Origin: Cyanophora paradoxa
Lineage: Eukaryota > Glaucocystophyceae > Cyanophorales > Cyanophoraceae
Assembly (NCBI GenBank): GCA_004431415.1
Contig: QPMI01000015.1
Coordinates: 545,596-609,595 of the forward strand
Length of the DNA stretch: 64,000 bases
Reading direction: 5' to 3'
A program made the position numbers and the translations under genes. Numbering within the stretch: position 1 is the stretch's first letter; each line of letters opens with the position of its first letter. Positions 52,838-64,000 of the stretch are shown in pieces. Under the pieces are notes generated by a model. The model ran no database searches, was not told where the DNA came from, and was given only the letters and a program-made list of their open reading frames with translations.

Positions 52838-55609
52838 CTAATTTCGGCTGCTCGGAGGCCGCTCGAGGGGCGGCAGGCGGACGCTCTGGCCCCCGCGGCT
52901 GGGGGCGCCCCTGCCCCCCACCGCTCCCCCCGCCTCTGCCCCGGAGTCGCCCTCCTCCTCGGCCCTCCGGGAGGGGGACGGGAGGCCCGGCGTCGGGCCG
53001 CCCGGGCCCGCCGTCGCCAGCGCCCGCAGCTCCTCCGCGTTGCCCCGCGACGAGAGGCTCACCATACGCATCTCCGGATCCGAGCCGCCGCTGCGGGCGC
53101 CCGGCAGCAGCGCCGGAGCCGCCCCGCCCTCGCCGCCGCTCTCGCCCTCGGCCTCGGCCTCTGGATCCCTGGACCCGGGGTCCAGGACAGCGATCCGGGG
53201 CAGCTCGGCCCTCGCGCGAGCCCCGCCCGCCTCCGCCGCCTCTTCCGCGGCCTTTTCCCTCTTCTTCTTCTTCTTTTTCGCCGCGTTGCCGTCGTCGCCC
53301 TCATCCTCCTCGATGCCGACTTTCGCTGCCCCGCGGTCCTGCGCGGCGCCTCGCCGAGTCAGAGGAAATGAGGGAGGGGGGATGGGAAGGGGGCTAGGGT
53401 GCCTTCGCCGCGTCCACGACGGCCTCCTTCCCGGCCTGCGCGCACGCGCCCGAGGCGGCTCGATTCTCGAGCTTGTTTTTGAAAGAGGGGGGTACGGCAC
53501 CTCGGCGAAGGCGCCCCCCGCGGCGTCGCCGGCGCGGGCGACGCGGGCGGCGGCGAGGAGCTGCTGGCCCGAGGGGAGGGCCATCGGGCCGAGGTCGAGG
53601 TGCAGGCCGGGGTCCAGCCGGCCCAGCTCCGCCGCGTGCACCCTGCGCCCGGCCGAGTGAGCGAGGTTGAGGAGACTGTCTATTCGTGTTCGCGTTTCTC
53701 TGCCAACGATCGTGTGCTTTGCTTTTCGTTCGCGGCGTGGCGGGCGGGGGTGTGGGGAGGGGGGGGTGGAGGCGGGGGGGCGAGGGGGTACCGGGCTCCC
53801 GACTTGGCAGCAGCGGCGGCGCGCGCCGCGAACCGCGCCACAGCGGCGACCGCCACCGCCACTTGCTGCCGAGTGGAGGAAAAGAGGCGTTGAGGGGTAC
53901 GGTTCCGCGCCGACTGGGGTGTACGCGCACCGAGAGGGCCGGGATCATGAAGCGGAGCTGGTCGGCAAACAGCGCCACCGCCCAGCCGAAGTTGATCCCG
54001 TTCATCAGGAGGGAGACCTGCTCGGGGGTACGTGAAACTCTCGCTTAAAAACCAGGGGTACGCCTAGCGGGGTGCCGCACGCGGGGGAGGGAGAGGTTGA
54101 TGGGGAGAACGGGTAGGGACGGCGCGGAGGGGGAGGGCACGAAGTTGAGCATGAGGACGAGCACTGCGCGCGAGAACGAAGGGAAGCGAATTCAGAAAAG
54201 CGAACGAAGGAAAGGGGGCGCCCGGGATTCGAACCGGCGGTCTGGGAGGCGAGGGAGCCGGCCTCCATGAGGTTCTCGATGCGGTCGCGAAAGGGCCGCA
54301 CGGCGAGGACGAAGAGCAGGTGTACCCCGTGGATCCCGATCAGCGCGCAGATCTGCCGGCCCGCCTCCAATTCTCAGCCACGCTTGGAGTACGGGCGGGG
54401 CTGGGAGGCGGCTGCCTGGGCGAGGGCGACGCCTGGCGACGTGCCCGAGGGCAGCAGCGTGGATCCCGCCGCGCCGCCGTCGGGCAGGGCAGAGGACGCG
54501 GACGAAGCGGCGGAGGAGGCGGCGGAGGAGGCGGAGTGGATGGCGGAGGCGGAGGAGGCGGCGCCGCCGACGAGGAGCCCCAGCACCGCCGCCGTCGCCA
54601 GGCGGTTCAGCATCGACACCACCATGTACAGGTACCTGGGGGGGGGAAAGGAGTCAAGGGGGGTACAGGGTTACGGTACGGTACGGCCGCACGCGAGGCG
54701 GTCGGGGCCGTAGGCGTCGAAGGTGGGCGAGAAGGCGTCGAACCACCACTGGCCCAGCTCCCGCGTCCGCTTCTTCCCCTGCAAGGAAAAGTCAGATCAG
54801 AGCCCGCGGGGGTAAGCGGCCGAGTTCCAAATGGGGAGGGGGGTACCAATATTCGGTCGCGGGCGGAGGGCTTGGGGTCGCCGGGGTCCCCGGAGGCCGC
54901 CTCGGGTACCAGGTACGGGTTCAGCGTCCACTCCCCCGTGTTCCGGAACAGCTTGTAGATCTGGATCAAATTTAAAAGCAAATAAGCTTAGTTCGAAACT
55001 CAGATCCGATTTTAGGCTAAGATTGGTAAGCTGCGCACCCCCGCGGCGCGCTTGACGTGGAGCTTGAAGCGGCGGAAGGCGCGGCGGAGGGCGGCGAGGC
55101 AGCCGCGGCGCTTGCCGCGGCCCCGCGCGGCCCCGGGCTGCGGCGTCTCCCGCTCCGGCTTCTCCTCCTCCCCGCCGCTCTCCGCCCCGTCCTCCTGCGA
55201 AGATGAAAGACAGGAACGATGAGAAAGAGAAGAATACATAGTTGACAGATAGGAGCTGAAGCGTGCAGGCTGCAAGGGCAGGGGGGAGGGCGCGCCTTGG
55301 CGCCCTGCGTGGCGAGGAATGCGCGGTACTCGCGCCACGCCGCCCTGGCCTCCGCGAGCGTCCAGCGGCGGTAGGCGACCAGCTCGAGCCGCTTGATGCG
55401 CGTCTGCAGCGGGGCGGGGCGGCGGTCAAGCCTGGATGGAGCGGCCGCGCGCGGCAGAAGAGAGCAAGCATCGGGGGCGCGACCCCGATCTAGATCTAGA
55501 GCGGAGCGGAGGGGAGCGGAGGGGAGGGAGGGAGGGAGGGAGGGAGGGGAGGAAAAAAGGAGAGGAGCGGGGCGGAGGGGCGGATCCGGACCTGCAGGGG
55601 CGAGGAGGG

Positions 55610-55643
<34 letters not shown>

Positions 55644-58600
55644 AGGGGGAGGGGCGGAGGGGACGGACCTGCAGGAGGACGGCCATCGCGACGGCGAAGG
55701 CGAAGGGCACCAGCACCTGCGGGGATCGCGGAGGAGGAGGAGCTTGAGCTTAGCTTCAGAACTGAAGGACTCGTCTCGAAGCCTGAGCGTGAGACTTGTC
55801 TATAAACGTGACTCGACTCGCTAACTTGGACTTTATGACTCGCTATATGTGACCTAACCGGCTGTTCGAAGGGGCCGGCCCGGCGGGGGCGCACGAGGAA
55901 GACGGCGGCGACGGCGGTCCAGGCGGTGATGCCGGCGCGGAGCACCGAGCACGCCGAGATGCACATCCCCTGGATTGTGTGCGTCAGTTCGAAGCCGGGC
56001 GCCAGTTCGAATTGTCGGATTGTTTCGCATAGCTTATTTGATTCGTCGTTCTCTTGATAGCTTAGATTGGCTTAAAGTTCGAGAGGGGGCGGACCGAGTA
56101 GGCGAAGTCGACGACGGCGAGCTCCCAGCGGGGGAAGGCCAGCGCCCCGCCCAGCCGCCGCCGCCTGCGTGAGAGGGCGCGTGAGACGCGGTTCGATTTT
56201 ACGTGTGGAAGGAAGAGGCGTGCGGGGGCCGCCCGGCCCGCTTTGGGCGGGGGGCGAAGAAGAGCGAATCGCTACATCCTCTTCTAAGGCCCAGATCTAA
56301 GGTCTTCTAAGGTCTTCTTTTTCTAAGAGAGAACTCAGTAAGGAGAAGCCGGCCTCCTAATGGCGCACTTGAGCCTGCGTGCGAAGTAGAGGTGGACGGC
56401 GCCGTGGGCGAGGAGGACGGCCGCGAAGAGGAGCGTCGAGTAGAAGAGGAAGGAGGAGAAAATGTCCCCCACGCCTGCCGCGCGGCGCGATGAGCTCAAG
56501 GAGTTCATGTTAAAACGGTGAGCTAATGCTTTATTTAAACATGATACGGAAAGGAAAGGAGTTCATGCTTTTTTTAAACAAGCTAATGCTTAAAACGGAA
56601 AGGAGTTCATGCTTTATTTAAACAAGATAAGCTAAATAGAGCGAGAAACGCGCACTGCAGCGGGCGGTGTTGGAGGCGAACTCCCCGATCGAGTGGAGCC
56701 TCCGCGCCGCGGCGGCGGAGGTCGCGGCGGAGGTCGCGGGGGCGGCGACCGAGACAGCGACGGGCTTGGAGCACCACGGCACGTCGAACTGCGCGAGGGA
56801 GGGTCGCGCTCATGATCAGATGAATATTAGGTTGAGATAAGACTCAAGTTTAGGCGAAGTCCAGTACGAAGTAGTTTGAAGCTCAAAAGAAGTGTTATGG
56901 CTCTAATGACAAGCCCACGGCGGGGGCGGCGGGCCTGGAGGAGGGTCCAGCGGAGGGCGCTGGTCATGCCGGTGTACTCCTCCGGCAGCGAGACCGCCAG
57001 GAAGCTCGTCGCCGCCACGAACTGGGGCGAAGAAGATAGAAAGCTCAGCGAAGACAAGCATCAAGGAGCAGCGATGATGGCCATGCTATAGCTATCTTCA
57101 CGCTCCAGTTTGGAGCTCAGAAAGCGCACTTGGACGTGGGTGATGATGCCCATGGAATTGGCGCCCCCGCGGGGCGCCTTGGCCATGGCGTTGGCGCCGC
57201 CGCCGGCCCCCGCGTTGGCCCCCGCCGCCCCGCCCCCCACCGCCCCCGCGTTCGTCGGGACGCCCCCGACGCGCCCCGCGCCGGCCGCGAGGCCTGGCCC
57301 CGCCGGCCGCCGCCGCCGGCGCCACCGCCGCCGTGCCCGTCATGCCGCCTGCGCCGGCCGCAGGTAAGAAAGAGTTGCAAGGGGCGCGCGCATGTACTAA
57401 GCACCCATGGCGTCGATGGTGCCGGCGGCGCCGCCGCTGGCGACCGCGCTGCTGTTCGCCATCGCCGACGAGACCACTGACGAGAGAATTACTGCAGATC
57501 AACGCAAGTTCGACGCATCGGATCGGACCGAGGGTGGAGGTGGGGAGGGAGCTGGCGGCGACGGTCGCGGCGGTGGCGGCGCCGCCGACGACGCTCGCGA
57601 CGGCGCTGACGACCGTCGCGGCGACGACGACGGCGACGGGCGCCGCGACGATGGCCGCCGTCAGCGCCGAGGCGGCGTTGCCGAGCCCCGCCGAGCGCTC
57701 GGCCGCCGCCGGGTCCTTCTCCACGACGCTGAACTCGAAGACCGCCTCCGAGGACGCCAGCGCGTTGTCGAAGGCCTGCGGCGTCTCTGATCATGAGCAT
57801 AGGAACGAGCTCCTTGTTCGGTTGGGCCTCTTTTTAATTTTATGTTCTTGTTTGTTTTTCAAGAACGAGCTCCTCTTTTTTAATGTTGGGATGGGCAGAG
57901 TTAGCTCAAGAAACTGTTGTTCAGTTGGGACTCTTTTTTAATCTTCTTGCTTGCTAAGAGATGTTAATAGGATCTCTTGTTCCGTTAATATAGGGCGCAC
58001 GCGGAGCGTGAAGGCGTAGAGGCCGGCGGCGGCGAAGGCGGGGAGGACCAGCGTCGAGCCCGCGAGATCGGCCGCCCCGAGGGCGAGGGCGGGGCCCTTG
58101 GTCTGCGCCCACCGCACGCTCGCCACGTACCCGTCCGCGTCGTACGACGACTCCGAGCTGAGCGCCACGCGCGCGTCGATCTGCGAGGAAATTTAGCAGG
58201 AGAGGGGGGTGAGAGATAGATGAGGGGGTACTGCCGCACCGGGAAGATGGCTCCCAGGAGGTTCACGGAGATGACGGCGACGGGGGCGAGGTTCGATCCC
58301 GAGAAGGGCAGAAGCGAGGCCGAAATGGAGGTGACGGGGTACCCCAGCACGCCCGACGCGGCCCCGCTCTGTAGGGCGTTCACGCGGGCCAGGACCGCCG
58401 CCGCCGAGTCGGAGGCGGAGGCGGCCACTCGGAACGTGTACGCCGTCGAGGAGCCGGCCGCCTGCTGCTGCTGCTGCAGGCTACGTGCACGGCGGGCGGT
58501 GCCCGCCGAGAAGGTGACGCCGAAGATGCGCTCCTTCTGCACTGAGAGGAGGATTCCCGTGTTGTTGAGGAGGCGGAGCCGGTCGGGGGCGCTCGAGGCG

Positions 58601-61600
58601 GGCGGGAACTGCCCGAGGGGCACCCCGAACGTGATCGTCACCCGCACGTCTGCGTCCAAGCCGGGCGGGCGGGCAGGGGGCCGTCAGCTCCCGCTCAGCT
58701 CCACGACTAGACCAAACGAGGGCGTACCCGGGCTCTCGCGGACAGAGACGAGGTAGGAGGCGGCGGCGAAGGGCGACCCCGAGGCCGCGATGGCGAGGTC
58801 CACCTGCGATTTCGAAGCGGGGGCGGGCGGCGAGGCTAGGCTCAGCTAGGCACTAGGAGGGAGGGGGGTGCACGCGCCTGCCAGTCGCCGGAGCGGAGGC
58901 TGGAGAGGCGCGCCGTTTCGCCGATCCCGAGCGGCGCGAGGGACGGCAGGGAAGCGGCGCCCGGCCGGGGCGCCAGGCTCCACGAGAAGGCCAGCGGCGA
59001 CCCCGCGGGGGGGAAGAAGCCTTCCGCCGCCCTGGGCGCCGTCAGGTTCACCTGAGGAGAATTCAGGGACGGGGGAAGGGGGGGAAAGAGCCTCCGGGGT
59101 ACGCAATGCACCTCGGTGGCGGGGAGGAGTACGGTGATATTGAAGGAGAAGGAGGTGGCGGATGGGAGGGTACCATTCGGCGCAGTTGTTTCGTTCGCGG
59201 TCGCGAGGACGAGGACGAGGAAGGGGGCGGGTACGGAGATGCCGCCCTCGTTGTCGGTTACGGTCAGGTTGAAGGTGTAGTTGCCGGGGGTAGGGATGCC
59301 GGGGACAGTGGGGGCCAGGCCGGCGAAGCGTACCCCGCCCCGCGCCCACGACCCGCCGGCGACGGCGCCGTCGGCGTCGAAGGAGCGCGAGCCGTTGAGG
59401 ACGAAGGACGCGTTGACGGGTACGACGAGGGGCGCGGGGGGTACGACGGCGATCGGGAGGAGGTTCGCGGCGATCGCGAGGGCGACGCGCGCGGGGGAGG
59501 CGTCGAACGCGGTACCCCCCGCGGAGAGGGCGAAGAAGGAAAGGGAGTACGAGGCGTTGGAGCCGCCGAGGCCGCGCGGGGCGACCAGAGTGACGTTGGC
59601 GACGGCGCGGACGGACGTCGCGTTGCGGCCCTGCGAGGCCTGCAGCGGCGCCGCAGCCAGCTCGAACGAGGCGGGGAGGGGTACGGGGCCGAAGGAGGGG
59701 CCGGGGGACACGAGGACGGCGGGGAGGGGCGCGGGGGAGGGGCCGGCGAGGGGCGAGGCGAGGGCCGTGAGGTTGGCCGAGAGGGGGGCGGCGGCGGTGT
59801 GCGAGAGCGTGACGAGGAGCCAGGACGTAGCGCCCTCCCTAAGGGAGAGGGCGGAGAGGGAAGAGGCCAGGTCAAGGCGGGGGCGGGAGACATTGAAGGG
59901 CGCGAGGGCGAGGGCCGGGTTCGGGAGGAGCGTCCGGAGCCGAAGCGTCCCCTGCGACACGCTCTGGTTCGCCGCGAGAGCCGCAGGCGCGGTGGGGTAC
60001 ACCGTCCGGTTCTCGTTCGGCAGCTGCGTGGGGGGAGGGGTCAGGCGGGGGCGAGGGGCGCGGGGGTACGGGGCACGCACGAATGCGCCGGTGCCGAAGG
60101 AGTACACGTCGGGGGAGGAGGAGACGGAGAGGGAGGGGTACGCGAGCGCGCCGGCGCCGACGGCGATGGGGCGCGCCTCGGCGATCCGCACGACCGGCGA
60201 GGGGGGTACGAGGGCCTCGCTGGAGGGTAGCCAGAGGGCGGCGACGGGCCAGGAGGGGTACGACTTGCTGTACAGGGGGGAGGAGACGGTTGGAGATGTG
60301 TCCGACTGGGCCGTCATGTTCACAGCCGCGTCGGTACCCCCCACAACGAAGAGAACGCCCCCAGCGGCGGCCATCGAGGCCCCAAAGAGGGGTGCCGTCA
60401 CGTTCGCCTGCGAGGGGGGTACGGGTTAGAACATCTGGGGGTACGGTGATCACAGGGGGTACGGTACCTCCTTGACGGCGTCGTCGAGGGAGAGGGGGAA
60501 GCTCTGGAGGAGGGCGGCGGTAGCCCCCGGGAGGCCCGACACGGTCAGCCGGGACCAGACGGCTGTACCCCCCTGGCTCCGCAGCACCCAGGCGTCCGAG
60601 AGCGGCGCCGAGGGCGACGCCGGATCGTAGCCTGTCGAGAAGCGTAAGCGGCCGAGGAAGAAGAGGGAGGGGGGGGGAAGTTGCGGGGGGTACCGCCGTA
60701 GATGAAGACGTCGGTTCCGCGGGCGGCGATCCCGAAGAAGGCGCGGGCGGGGGGGCCCTGCGCCGGCCCCGCCGCCCACGCCCCCGCCCCCGCCGTGTAC
60801 AGCGCCGTGAGCGCGAGCGCCGGCCCCTTCAGCGGCGTCGCGATCGCCGGGTCCTTTGCCATACCCCCGAAGAGCACGAGGCTGTACCCCGCGTCGGCCT
60901 CGACGGCGACCATGCGGTGGCCGAAGAGGCCCTGCGCGTAGTACCCCGAGGGCAGCGCGGGGCCCTGCGCCCACCGCTTCGTCGCAAGGTCGTACACGAG
61001 TGTGTCTGACGAAGGAAAGTCACGGAAACTAAAAAGAAGCGCCGCATGCGCAAATTAATGTTGCTGGGGCCGCACCGGCGTACGGGATTACGGTGTCAGA
61101 GTACCCCACCTCGGAAAAGACGCGCACGATGCCACCCGTCACGTACAGCTTACCCCCCAGGGCCGCCATCGCCGCCTGGCGGCCGATGGCATCAGAGCGC
61201 GTCTCTGCAGACGGGAACGGATCCCGAGCGGACCAGGCAGCGCTGGATTGTAATAACACAGCGCGACCTCATTATCCTATAGATTTTTCGGAGTTAAAGA
61301 ATCCTAAGTTCATAGAGTTGGAGTGTTTATATTAAACCGCGGTCTTATGATTCTATACATCTCATATGGTTTAAGTTCAACCCAAGGATCTGATCATGAG
61401 CGGAGCCATCACGGACCAGGCGGCGCTGGCGGAACGGGTTGGGGGCGACGGCCGCGTCCGTGTCGTTGGCGGCCTCCTCGGCCCACTTCCACGTCGTCGT
61501 GTCGAGGGCGCTGAGGAGTTCCGTGCCCACGCCGTTCTCCTTGAGCCCCCCGAAGACGTACACTCTGCGCCGCCGGCGCCGCTCCCCCGTCAGGGTCGAG

Positions 61601-64000
61601 CGGGATCGATCGGCTTCGAACGCGCTGCGCACTTCTCGCCAACGGCGGCGGCGGCGGCGTGCGAGCGCTGGTCGGTGAGGCCCGAGTGGCTGGCCATGCT
61701 CACGTGCACGCCGGTCTGCGGGCGGGTGGGGCCGGTTTGAGTCAGCCAGCGTGGATCCGAATCGCTTCGAGGGGGCGCACCGCGGGGTCCCACATGGCCG
61801 TCCGGTCGCTCGCGATTAGCCAGAGCTTGTCCCCGACGGCCTGCGAACCCGCTAAGAACGACGAAAACGCAAAGCGTAGCGTAGCCGGGGCGCACGAGGA
61901 GGGCGTCGTGGGGGGCGAGGGTCAGTGAGGCCGTCCAGTTCGCCCGGTGCGCCTCCGCCTCGGCGGCCGGCAGGTACGACTGCACCGCCCCGCGCGCGAG
62001 GGCCCCGGCCGGCGCCGCCGGCAGCACGGAGAGAACCAGCGGCTCAGTGAGGGTGGAGGTGCCGCCGGCCTCCGTCAGGAGCAGAGAGACGTTGAGGCCG
62101 CCGTGGAAGCCGGCGGGGGCGGCCGCCTGCGTGGCCGGGCACTGCACTTTGTAGAGGACGGCGCCGCCCGTCAGGTTGCCCGAGCCGGCGATCGTGGCGG
62201 CCGCGTCCGAGAGGCCCACGCGGCAGCGGAGCGTCGTGTCTAAGGGCAGCGCTTTGCCGCTCATGAGCGCGACCTGCGGAGGGTACGAGATGATGAGAGG
62301 CGGGACGCTCAAATCAAACCAAAGCATTAGAGGTCGGCCGCGGGCCTCGAGGGTGAGGGAGCCCGTGGCGGGGAGGGCGGCGGCGCTGGGCGTGAGGGAG
62401 AGCAGCGTCGGGCCGCTCTCGAGCGTCGCGTTGCGGGCGACGCGGCTGAAGGCGCGCGCCGGCCACGCCGAGGACGTGAAGGCGACCAGCAGGCCCGCCT
62501 CGACGGAGAGCGGGCCCGGCCAGCGCGGCGCGCGGCAGTCGAAGGCCGACGCGTTGCCGGGCACGGCCGCCGCGACCAGGGCGAAGGGCACGCCGGAGAG
62601 GATGCAGGAGCGCGCGGCAGAGGCCGGCGGCGCGGGGTTGCCGGCCGGCACCACGCGGAAGCGGCCGCCCTCGGCCCGCGTCACCGCGCGCGGCGCCACC
62701 TCGCTCTGCGTGTCCGAGACCTCTGCGGGCTACGCGTGGGCCGGGGCAAAGGGGGGAGGAAGCCGCGGGAAAACGGGTACCGTAGAACTCGAGGGGGGTG
62801 GAGATGGACGCCCAGTAGGAGGCGGGCTGGACGATGGCGGGCGGTGCGGAGAGGGCGAGCGCCTGCACCCCCCGTCCCGCGAAGCCCTCCGGCGTCGCCA
62901 GCGTCAGCTGCAGCGACGGCGGGTCGGCCACCGTCGAGCCGGCCTTCTGCACGATAGTGCCCCGCGAGGTGTTAAACCCGGGGCCGAAGGAGACCACGAC
63001 GGGCCCCGAGAGCATGAAGGGCGTCGCCGCCGTCGCCTGGAGCAGCGCCCGACGGAAGCTCGCCGTCGCAATGTTGAGCCCGTTGCCGGCCGCTGGAATC
63101 GTGTAGAGGCCCGGAAAGGTGGGGAAGCCGGGGGACGGGCCCAGGGCGAGTCCCAGAGCGGCGTCGGCCGCGTACGGCGCGAACTTCTCGTCGAAGAGGG
63201 GCGAGCCGCGGGAGGGGAGGCGGGCCTCGGGGGCGGCGAGGGCGAGGGAGGCGAGGCCGGCGTCGCAGGCGCCGGCGGCGATGCCGACGTCGTCCACGCT
63301 GAAGTACACGTTCGCCGCTGCAGGCGGGAGCGCAGGAGCCCGTCAGAGACTCTTTCCATCGCTAAGGCCAAACCAAACTGCACCCGCACCGGAGGGGAGG
63401 GGCTCGTTGCCCCCGCTTTCGCCGCCGCTGAACGAGTCGCTGAAGTCCGCCACGATGTAGATCCGCACGTACGGCGACCACCTGCGCGGGGCTGAGGGGG
63501 GTAGAGGGAGGGGAAAGGCAGGACAAGCGTACCCCTGGAAGGTGACGTAGTGCGTCTGCCAGGTCCCCCAGGCCGCGAGGTCCAGCCTGGGGGGAGCGGA
63601 GTGGCTCATATGACAAGTGCGATCAGATGGGAGGGAGTCGGAGAACGCGGCGCGCACGGCTTGAGGAGCATGCAGGAGGAATCGGCGAAGTCCGTTCCGA
63701 CGAAGTGCGTGTTCTGCGAGTTGGAGGGGCCCCAGACCACCACGGGGCAGGCCGCCGTGGGGGTTCCGATCCCCCGCACGATGTCCCAGGGCCTGTACCC
63801 CGGCGAGTCGACGTCCCACGAGAACTTTAAGCCCACGAAGAACTTCGCCTTCGTCTCGTTGAACGCCCCGTACTGAATTGAAATGGAAGAGGCGTGATTT
63901 AGGGGGGGGGTACAGGAGAAAAAGGTGAGGGGGGTAGGAGGTAGGGCACCTTGACGCGGGCGGCGAGGCAGGAGGGACCCGTGATGGGCACGTGGATCGG
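52838..64000 (-). CDS. Giant kelch/IPT/PKD surface protein with multi-pass TRP-like C-terminus, 5' end beyond window
   Basis: Order along the protein: a carbohydrate-binding-like sandwich (FSWDVDSPGYRPWDIV, TWQTHYVTFQG, VRIYIVADFSD, VYFSVDDVGIAAGAC; 63,850-63,260); IPT-like repeats (to 61,850); kelch repeats (YVFGGLKENG, AALGGKLYVTGG, YSLVLFGGM, TDVFIYGGT, GGVLFVVGGTDA; 61,570-60,300); PKD domains (FVLNGSRSFDADG..NYTFNLTVTDNEGG; VALSSESSYDADGYVASVRW); a Gln run (58,470). Then about eight hydrophobic segments (VAVVVAATVVSAVASVVGGA, FLAVSLPEEYTGMTSALRWT, FLFYSTLLFAAVLLAHGAVH, VLVPFAFAVAMAVLLQ, HGVHLLFVLAVRPFRD) and a charged tail ending PPLERPPSSRN-stop. The membrane part recalls TRP-like channels of fungi and algae; that call is tentative. 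Roughly 30 introns of about 50-200 bp, some 3n and stop-free; a GC donor at 58,877. Confidence 0.72.
55611..55642. repeat. 32-base G homopolymer in an intron
   Basis: Unbroken G run on the plus strand (C on the sense strand) in an intron of the kelch/PKD gene, next to GGAGGGAGGG-type repeats at 55,500-55,560. Confidence 0.9.
56505..56640. repeat. Intronic micro-duplications in the kelch/PKD gene
   Basis: Three imperfect copies of a ~45-bp AT-rich word containing GAGTTCATGCTTTATTTAAA and AAGCTAATGC, in the intron between two membrane-segment exons. The composition is very unlike the GC-rich exons on each side. Confidence 0.75.
57796..57990. repeat. Intronic T-rich repeats
   Basis: Several diverged copies of a word like GTTCRGTTGGGNCTCTTTTTTAAT and of AAGAACGAGCTCCT within one intron of the kelch/PKD gene, between the PKD exon at 57,990 and the exon near 57,790. 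Confidence 0.65.

Noticed and set aside
54200-54275. Possible tRNA: T-loop-like GGTTCGAATCC on the minus strand
   Set aside because: The T stem does not pair, no D arm or matching acceptor stem exists upstream, and the motif is a splice donor: SLASQTA joins VLVLMLNFV across it.

Overview
This is a window of eukaryotic nuclear DNA, very GC-rich, with dense genes cut by many short introns (mostly about 30-90 bp, some 200-450 bp). Exons join at GT-AG and, in several places where protein homology fixes the join, at GC-AG. The contents point to a photosynthetic protist: a plastid FtsH-like (M41) membrane protein, very large secreted or surface proteins with REJ, PKD, kelch and proline-serine stalk regions, a FUT8-like fucosyltransferase and a JMJD7-type hydroxylase. 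I cannot fix the lineage from sequence alone; a GC-rich alga (haptophyte-, pelagophyte- or green-type) fits best.

Layout. 1-16,055 (minus): a REJ/polycystin-1-like surface protein running off the left edge. Its probable 5' part has a signal peptide and cysteine-rich modules (16,055-14,927), followed by a 6.5 kb array of an 18-bp unit coding a Pro-Ser stalk (about 7,850-14,366), FN3-like and filamin-like repeats and a REJ region. 16,708-28,085 (minus): three head-to-tail units, each an F-box/leucine-rich gene plus the 3' part of an M41 gene; only the rightmost M41 copy is complete. 28,091-30,581 (plus): RhoGEF (DH-PH) gene. 31,151-33,139 (minus): JMJD7-like gene. 33,354-35,343 (plus): a fourth, inverted F-box copy. 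35,731-39,874 (minus): secretory-pathway protein with a FUT8-like C-terminal domain. 39,981-47,316 (plus): single-pass membrane coiled-coil protein whose 3' half is an exon-per-repeat array, with a tRNA-Ile gene antisense in one intron. 48,445-50,534 (minus): MATA-type HMG-box transcription factor. 52,838-64,000 (minus, 5' end off the right edge): a second giant surface protein with carbohydrate-binding-like, IPT-like, kelch and PKD regions and a multi-pass C-terminus resembling TRP-like channels.

Intergenic DNA is small except at 47.3-48.4 kb and 50.5-52.8 kb. Those gaps are AT-richer, full of palindromic hexamers, and hold a short retroposon (SINE) with target-site duplication and poly(A) tail plus a probable second copy. 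Mechanistically interesting points are the frame-shifting yet stop-free stalk array, a phase-enforced mutually exclusive exon pair in one F-box gene, repeated decay of M41 copies within a tandem duplication, and symmetric-phase exon amplification in the coiled-coil gene. Exon boundaries were found by hand; most giant-gene models are approximate.
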